A stretch of 64,000 bases of DNA, from assembly GCA_036403235.1 (NCBI GenBank), contig DASWRI010000083.1:69056-133055 (forward strand), in the 5' to 3' direction. Under the pieces are notes generated by a model. It was not told where the DNA came from. It saw nothing but the letters and a program-made list of their open reading frames with translations, and did not search any database. The DNA is from JBGTFE01 sp036403235. Its GTDB lineage: Bacteria; Acidobacteriota; Blastocatellia; Pyrinomonadales; Pyrinomonadaceae. Position 1 is the stretch's first letter. The number at the start of each line of letters is the position of its first letter. Positions 59,413 through 64,000 of the stretch are shown one piece after another. The position numbers and the translations under genes are program-made.

Positions 59413-59453
59413 TTTTATTTTGTCTTGACAAAATAAAATTACGAGAATATATT
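59413..59453 (+). promoter_or_regulatory. ArsR-type operator over the promoter of the arsI-like gene
   Basis: TTTTATTTTGTC (59413-59424), two T, then GACAAAATAAAA (59427-59438): perfect 12-nt arms. TTGACA (59425-59430) overlaps the right arm and TATATT (59448-59453) follows after 17 nt. A repressor bound here would block RNA polymerase. The ribosome site TAAGGAG for the arsI-like gene is at about 59476-59482. Confidence 0.82.
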
Positions 59454-59492
59454 CGCTTTAGCATATATGAATTTATAAGGAGTAAAAATACT

Positions 59493-60071
59493 ATGTTAGA
59501 AAATAATGTCAAAACACTAAAGCCGCATATTTCGATAAATGTACGAAACATCGAAGAAAGCGTTGGCTTTTACCGCAAACTTTTTGGTATCGAGCCGGTG
59601 AAGTTTATTAAAGGCAATGCGGCGGAACATGCGCCATTGCGGGAAAGCTCAATCGTTGAAAATGAAAAACCGCGCATTGGCTATGCTAAATTCGACGTGC
59701 AGAATCCGCCGTTGAATTTTGTCTTAAACGAAGTTCCCTATGCGACGGGCGGCGGGCTTTCGCATCTCGGAATACAAGTCGAAACGACCGGCGATGTTTT
59801 GAAAACGCGCGACAGGTGGATTGCCGAAGGCCTCGTCACGGCTGACGAAATGCAGGTTGATTGCTGCTACGCTCTGCAGGATAAAACCTGGGCGCGCGAC
59901 CCGGACGGCAATGAATGGGAAGTTTTTACGATGCTGGAAAATACCGAAGGAAAAGATAACTCCTGCGCTTGCGGCGTAAAAGTTGAAACCGAGGAATTAT
60001 TATCTTCCGATTGTTGCGCGAAAACGGCGAATCCGATTAACATAAATCGTTCGGCACAGACTTGTTGTTAA
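59493..60071 (+). CDS. arsI: ArsI-like C-As lyase (VOC family) with Cys-rich tail
   Basis: 192 residues. The vicinal oxygen chelate fold has metal ligands His12 (KPHISINV), His91 (LSHLGIQV) and Glu143 (NEWEVF). The adjacent Cys124-Cys125 in VDCCYALQDKTWARDP match the pair of ArsI proteins that cleave organoarsenicals such as methylarsenite, and the CadI group is similar. The C-terminal 30 residues have extra Cys pairs. Controlled by the ArsR-type gene across the operator. Cadmium-induced CadI is the alternative reading. Confidence 0.78.
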   Translation: MLENNVKTLKPHISINVRNIEESVGFYRKLFGIEPVKFIKGNAAEHAPLRESSIVENEKPRIGYAKFDVQNPPLNFVLNEVPYATGGGLSHLGIQVETTGDVLKTRDRWIAEGLVTADEMQVDCCYALQDKTWARDPDGNEWEVFTMLENTEGKDNSCACGVKVETEELLSSDCCAKTANPININRSAQTCC

Positions 60072-60082
60072 TCCGGAGAAAA

Positions 60083-61258
60083 ATGCAGGACGATTCAATT
60101 TTTACGAGCGTAGTTCACGCAGGCGAAGACCCGAAAAAGCATCTCGGCTCGGTTTCCGTGCCCGTCTATAATGCCTCGGTCTTCGCCTTTAATGATGCTG
60201 ACGAAGCCGCGTCGATTCATAGTTGTGAGAAGGAAGGCTATTTCTACGGCCGTTTGGGAAATCCGACGCAGGAAGCTTTTGAGCGCGCAGTGTGCCAGCT
60301 CGAACAGGGCGAAGCGGCGCTCGCCTTTGCTTCGGGAATGGCGGCGGTGACGGCTGCGCTTTTGAATGTTCTGAAATCGGGCGACCATGTCGTCGCGCCC
60401 GAATCGCATTATTCGACGACGGGCAGTTTTCTCGAATATCTGGAAGAAAGTTTCAATATTTCAACAACTTATATCGACCAGACAAACGCCGAAAATTATC
60501 GAGATGCGATAAAGGAAAACACAAAAGTTTTTTATATCGAAACGCCTTCGAATCCAACCTTGAAGATTACGGACATTGCATCGGTCGCCAAAATCGCGCA
60601 GGAAAACGGTATCACGACGATTTGTGACAACACGTTTGCGACGCCTTTTAACCAATTTCCGCTGGCGCTCGGCGTCGATGTCGCACTTCACAGCGCGACA
60701 AAATATCTCGGCGGGCACAGCGATTTAACGGCGGGCGTGATAGTCGGGAAAAAGGATTTTGTCGAAAAAGCGCGGCTCAGGACGACCAAACTTTTCGGCG
60801 GAAACATCGCGCCGCAAACGGCCTGGCTCGTTTTGCGCGGAATCAAAACGCTTGCTTTGAGAATGGAGCGGCACAACGAAAATGCGAAGAAAATCGCCGC
60901 GTTTCTTTCCGAGCAGCCGAAAGTTTTGCATGTCAATTACCCGGGCTCGTCTTCTCATCCGAATCACGAAATTGCGCGGCGGCAGATGCGCGGATTCGGC
61001 GGGATGATTTCGTTTGACGTCGGAACAATCGAAGCCGGAAAAACTCTTCTGAATAACGTAAAGCTCTGCACGCTCGCGACATCGCTCGGCGGCGTCGAGA
61101 CGATTATCCAGCACTCGGCTTCGATGACGCACGCCGGGCTTTCCCGCGAACAAAGATTAAAAGCCGGGATTACGGACGGTTTAATACGTTTTTCGGTCGG
61201 TATCGAAAACGCCGACGATTTGATTTTTGATTTGGAAAACGCGCTCGATAAAATTTAA
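60083..61258 (+). CDS. Cys/Met metabolism PLP-dependent enzyme (methionine gamma-lyase-like)
   Basis: 391 residues from ATG 60083 with CCGGAGAA ribosome site. Fold-type I features: EGYFYGRLGNPTQEAFERAV, the PLP-stacking AFASGMAAVTAALL, and the PLP-lysine motif ALHSATKYLGGHSDLTAG. This family includes methionine gamma-lyase, cystathionine gamma-synthase/lyase and O-acylhomoserine sulfhydrylases; the exact reaction cannot be fixed here. It follows the arsI-like gene by 11 nt, so it may belong to the same operon. Its stop overlaps the nth start. Confidence 0.9.
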   Translation: MQDDSIFTSVVHAGEDPKKHLGSVSVPVYNASVFAFNDADEAASIHSCEKEGYFYGRLGNPTQEAFERAVCQLEQGEAALAFASGMAAVTAALLNVLKSGDHVVAPESHYSTTGSFLEYLEESFNISTTYIDQTNAENYRDAIKENTKVFYIETPSNPTLKITDIASVAKIAQENGITTICDNTFATPFNQFPLALGVDVALHSATKYLGGHSDLTAGVIVGKKDFVEKARLRTTKLFGGNIAPQTAWLVLRGIKTLALRMERHNENAKKIAAFLSEQPKVLHVNYPGSSSHPNHEIARRQMRGFGGMISFDVGTIEAGKTLLNNVKLCTLATSLGGVETIIQHSASMTHAGLSREQRLKAGITDGLIRFSVGIENADDLIFDLENALDKI

Positions 61259-61956
61259 TGCCCGCCGCCAACCTCGCCGAATTTATCGAGAAAATAAAGG
61301 AAGAAAAGCCTTTCGAATATATCGTCCAGAATCTCGAAAACACTTTCGGCGAGCCGCGTCTCGCGCGCAAAAGCGACCCGCTCGCGATGCTCATCAATAT
61401 AATTTTGTCGCAGGCGACATCGGACGCGAACAGCCGTCGCACTTTTCAAAACTTAAAAAATAGATTCAAAACATGGGACGAAGTTCTCGCGGTCGATGAA
61501 AGCGAGATTGCCGAAGCGATTCGGCTCGGCGGTCTGGCCAATCAAAAAGCCAAAGTCATCAAAGATTTACTCGGGCAAATCAAAGAAATGCGCGGGCGAC
61601 TTTCGCTGAAATTCCTCGAAAAAATGCCGGACGAAGAAGCGCGCGATTTTCTTTTGCAATTTCGCGGCATCGGCCCGAAAACCGTCGCCTGCACTCTGCT
61701 TTTCGCCTCGCATAAGGAAGTTTTTCCGCTCGATACGCACATTTTTCGCGTTTTCAAACGCATGGGAATTTTGCCCGAAAAAGTTTCAGATACGAAAGCG
61801 CACAGGCTTCTGGACGAGCTCGCGCCGAAAGGGAAATTTTATTCGCTCCACGTCAATTTAATCCGGCTCGGCAGAAAAATCTGTCGCCCAAACGAGCCGC
61901 TGTGCGAAAAATGCCCGCTCATCGAATACTGCGATTACGGTTTGGCGAAAATTTGA
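61258..61956 (+). CDS. nth: Endonuclease III-type DNA glycosylase
   Basis: 232 residues. The helix-hairpin-helix FRGIGPKTVAC (Lys141 as the likely catalytic Lys) and Asp159 in PLDTHIFRVFKRMG are present, with a C-x6-C-x2-C-x5-C 4Fe-4S cluster at the C-terminus (CRPNEPLCEKCPLIEYC). Repairs oxidised pyrimidines by base excision. The ATG shares its first A with the previous stop (TAATG), so the two genes are coupled, although functionally unrelated. Confidence 0.92.
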   Translation: MPAANLAEFIEKIKEEKPFEYIVQNLENTFGEPRLARKSDPLAMLINIILSQATSDANSRRTFQNLKNRFKTWDEVLAVDESEIAEAIRLGGLANQKAKVIKDLLGQIKEMRGRLSLKFLEKMPDEEARDFLLQFRGIGPKTVACTLLFASHKEVFPLDTHIFRVFKRMGILPEKVSDTKAHRLLDELAPKGKFYSLHVNLIRLGRKICRPNEPLCEKCPLIEYCDYGLAKI

Positions 61957-62023
61957 AGGTGACTTTGTCAAAACGCGCGGGACAAAATAAAATTATCGGG
62001 AAACGCTTCAAATAAAAATTAAA

Positions 62024-63499
62024 ATGTCATACATACTTGCATTCGACCAGGGAACGACGAGCAGCCGCGCGATTATTTTCGACAAAGAGAGCCGGATAAT
62101 TTCCCTTGCGCAAAAGGAATTTACGCAGATTTTTCCGCACGCCGGATGGGTCGAGCATAATCCGCAGGAAATCTGGGAAACGCAGCGCGATACGGCAATC
62201 GAAGCGCTAAACAAAGCGCGTCTTTCGGCGCAGGACATCGCCGCTATCGGCATCACCAACCAGAGAGAAACGGCGCTCGTCTGGAATCGAAAAACGGGCG
62301 CGCCGGTCTGCAACGCAATCGTCTGGCAAGACCGCCGGACTTCCGGTTTCTGCGATGAAATCCGCGCAAATTATGCGGATTTGATTCGAGAAAAAACCGG
62401 TCTTGAAGTGGACGCCTATTTCAGCGCGAGCAAAATAAACTGGATTCTGGAAAACATTTCCGGTGCGCGCGAACAGGCGGAAAACGGCGAACTGGCTTTC
62501 GGAACCGTCGATTGCTGGTTGATTTGGAAATTGACGAACGGCGAAAAGCATCTGACTGACGCGTCCAACGCTTCGCGAACGATGCTTTTTAATATCAATT
62601 CGCTCGAATGGGACACAGAGCTTCTGGAAATCTTCAAAATTCCGCGCTGCATGTTACCCGAAGTTCGTTCTTCGTCAGAAGTTTACGGCGAAGTGAAAGG
62701 CCCGCGTGAACTGGCCGGAATAAAAATCGCGGGCGATGCGGGCGACCAGCAAGCCGCGCTTTTCGGTCAGCTTTGTTTTGAAAAAGGCTTGACGAAAAGC
62801 ACATACGGAACGGGCTGCTTTATGCTGCAAAATGTCGGGGCGCAGGCGGTTGAATCAAAAAACCGTTTGCTCACGACCGTCGCATGGCAAATCGACGGGA
62901 AAACGGAATACGCGCTCGAAGGCAGCGTTTTTATCGGCGGCGCGGTGATTCAGTGGCTGCGCGACGCTTTGCAAATCATTGAAACTGCGGCGGACGTCGA
63001 AGCGCTGGCGAACTCGGTTGCAGACAACGGCGGCGTTTATTTTGTTCCGGCTTTTGCAGGACTTGGCGCGCCGCACTGGAATCAGGACGCGCGCGGTTTG
63101 ATAACCGGTTTGACGCGCGGCACGGGCCGAGCACATATAGCGCGCGCCGCGCTCGAATCGATTTGTTATCAAACGGCGGATTTGCTCGACGCGATGCGCG
63201 CCGATTCGGGAGTCCAATTGAAGGAATTGAGAGTTGACGGCGGCGCCACCGGAAACGATACGCTTTTGCAGTTTCAGGCCGACGTTTTGCAGATTCCGGT
63301 TGTCCGTTCGCGCATTACGGAGACGACCGCGCTCGGCGCGGCTTACCTGGCCGGTCTGGCCGTCGGTTTTTGGAAAACGAAAGAAGAATTGACGCAGCAC
63401 CGGCAGGCGGAAAGACGCTTTGAGCCGAAAATGCCGCCGGAAAAAGCCGCGCGCCTGCGAGCCGAATGGAGCGAAGCGGTCAAACGCGCCGTAAATTGA
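62024..63499 (+). CDS. glpK: Glycerol kinase
   Basis: 491 residues, close to the family length. The FGGY pattern is clear: AFDQGTTSSRAIIFDKE, ITNQRETALVWNRKTG, GTVDCWLIWKLTNG, GDAGDQQAALFGQLCFEKG, STYGTGCFMLQNVG and FVPAFAGLGAPHWNQDARG-type blocks. It phosphorylates glycerol to glycerol 3-phosphate with ATP. No glpF or glpD is in the window. AT-rich spacer before ATG 62024 shows no strong ribosome site. Confidence 0.95.
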   Translation: MSYILAFDQGTTSSRAIIFDKESRIISLAQKEFTQIFPHAGWVEHNPQEIWETQRDTAIEALNKARLSAQDIAAIGITNQRETALVWNRKTGAPVCNAIVWQDRRTSGFCDEIRANYADLIREKTGLEVDAYFSASKINWILENISGAREQAENGELAFGTVDCWLIWKLTNGEKHLTDASNASRTMLFNINSLEWDTELLEIFKIPRCMLPEVRSSSEVYGEVKGPRELAGIKIAGDAGDQQAALFGQLCFEKGLTKSTYGTGCFMLQNVGAQAVESKNRLLTTVAWQIDGKTEYALEGSVFIGGAVIQWLRDALQIIETAADVEALANSVADNGGVYFVPAFAGLGAPHWNQDARGLITGLTRGTGRAHIARAALESICYQTADLLDAMRADSGVQLKELRVDGGATGNDTLLQFQADVLQIPVVRSRITETTALGAAYLAGLAVGFWKTKEELTQHRQAERRFEPKMPPEKAARLRAEWSEAVKRAVN

Positions 63500-63524
63500 A
63501 TTAAAAAGTTCATAACGAATAAAA

Positions 63525-63554
63525 AAAAGGATAAGACTCGGGTCTTATCCTTTT
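63525..63554. terminator. Bidirectional terminator between glpK and the Clp-type gene
   Basis: AAAAGGATAAGAC (63525-63537) pairs perfectly with GTCTTATCCTTTT (63542-63554) around a 4-nt loop. A-run on one side and T-run on the other serve both convergent genes. Confidence 0.85.
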
Positions 63555-63576
63555 CAAGTTTAATCTGAAGCTAAAA

Positions 63577-64000
63577 TTAACCGTCGTTATTATCGATGTT
63601 TGATTTGTTGCCCTTGCCCGAAGCCGCCGCGTGCGCTTCGGCCAGCGGGAGTCCGACGGCGTCCGATTTGCTTTGCGGTTCGTCTTCGAACATTTCGTCG
63701 TCAAACTCGCTGACAATCATTTTGCCCGACTGTTTCGAGAAAATGAGTTTTTGCCCGTCCTCATCAAAATCAATCAGCACCAAATCGCCGGTTTCGACCT
63801 GTTCGGTGGCGACCAGATTCGACAGAGGATAAACCAGAAAGCGCTCGATGGCGCGTTTCAGATGGCGCGCGCCGTATTTTAAATCGATGCCTTCGCTCAA
63901 CAGAAATTCTCTGGCCGCCTCGGTGCATTCAAAGACAAACTTCGTGCCGGCCGATTCGGTGATGCGGTCCTGCACGCCTCTCAGCTCGATGTCGAGAATC
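63577..64000 (-). CDS. C-terminal end of a Clp-type AAA+ ATPase (runs off the window)
   Basis: The reading frame is open to the window edge; only about the last 141 residues are seen. The visible part has the Clp C-terminal domain pattern (FVFECTEAAREFLLSEGIDLKYGARHLKRAIERFLVYPLS, then ETGDLVLIDFDEDGQKL) and a disordered, acidic/Gly-Asn-rich tail. It is not the clpV at 16806. The start and Walker motifs lie beyond the window, so ClpB, ClpA/C or another member cannot be told apart. Confidence 0.75.
   Translation of the reverse strand, partial: ILDIELRGVQDRITESAGTKFVFECTEAAREFLLSEGIDLKYGARHLKRAIERFLVYPLSNLVATEQVETGDLVLIDFDEDGQKLIFSKQSGKMIVSEFDDEMFEDEPQSKSDAVGLPLAEAHAAASGKGNKSNIDNNDG

Noticed and set aside
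1..64000. rRNA, tRNA, IS elements or prophage
   Set aside because: No rRNA or tRNA-like stretch, transposase, integrase or terminal inverted repeats of an IS were recognised on either strand; a covariance-model scan was not possible here.

Overview
The window reads as chromosomal DNA of an Acidobacteriota bacterium, most likely class Blastocatellia near Pyrinomonadaceae. This is an inference from the gene set (a VWFA protein of acidobacterial type, a TssJ-less T6SS, secreted proteins of unknown family) and from the tandem/inverted word-like repeats between genes; a 16S or marker-gene placement would be needed to prove it. No rRNA, tRNA, CRISPR array, IS element or phage integrase was seen.

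Region 1 (about 80-23627, all on the + strand) is a near-complete type VI secretion system: a membrane-spanning FHA protein, tssK, tssL, tssM, tagJ/impE, two small unusual genes (an HExxH protein and an M23/LytM-like protein whose catalytic histidines are both replaced by Glu), tssA, tssB, tssC, hcp, tssE, tssF, tssG, clpV (tssH), vgrG, a DUF4123 adaptor, a PAAR-like protein with an Ala-rich insert, and two small genes of unknown function. I found no tssJ. hcp sits between a structured leader and two consecutive hairpin terminators, which would let the tube protein be made at a different level from its neighbours.

Region 2 (23636-48246) is housekeeping metabolism mixed with secreted or accessory proteins: fumarase C, a membrane TPR protein, a methyltransferase, a rhodanese, D-3-phosphoglycerate dehydrogenase, M14 and M61 peptidases, a beta-lactamase-fold hydrolase and a VIT1-like transporter. 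The four genes of a 2-oxoacid (probably pyruvate) dehydrogenase complex (lpdA, pdhA, pdhB, pdhC) lie on one strand but are spread over about 19 kb. Many gaps here carry short word-like repeats arranged as inverted pairs. Some form terminators, one overlaps a stop codon, and some are inside coding sequence. A gap at 41291-41488 holds nine to ten degenerate units at exactly 21-bp spacing.

Region 3 (48512-58923) has an OmpA-like envelope protein, a VWFA protein, a CPBP-family membrane protein, a SIMPL protein, NAD synthetase, a receiver/HATPase fusion followed by a second 21-bp array, a DUF374 acyltransferase, heme A synthase and TlyA.

Region 4 (58920-64000) has an ArsR-type repressor divergent from an ArsI-like lyase gene, with a 12-bp-arm operator over the -35 box, then a Cys/Met-metabolism PLP enzyme, endonuclease III, glycerol kinase and the C-terminal end of a Clp-type AAA+ ATPase that runs off the window.
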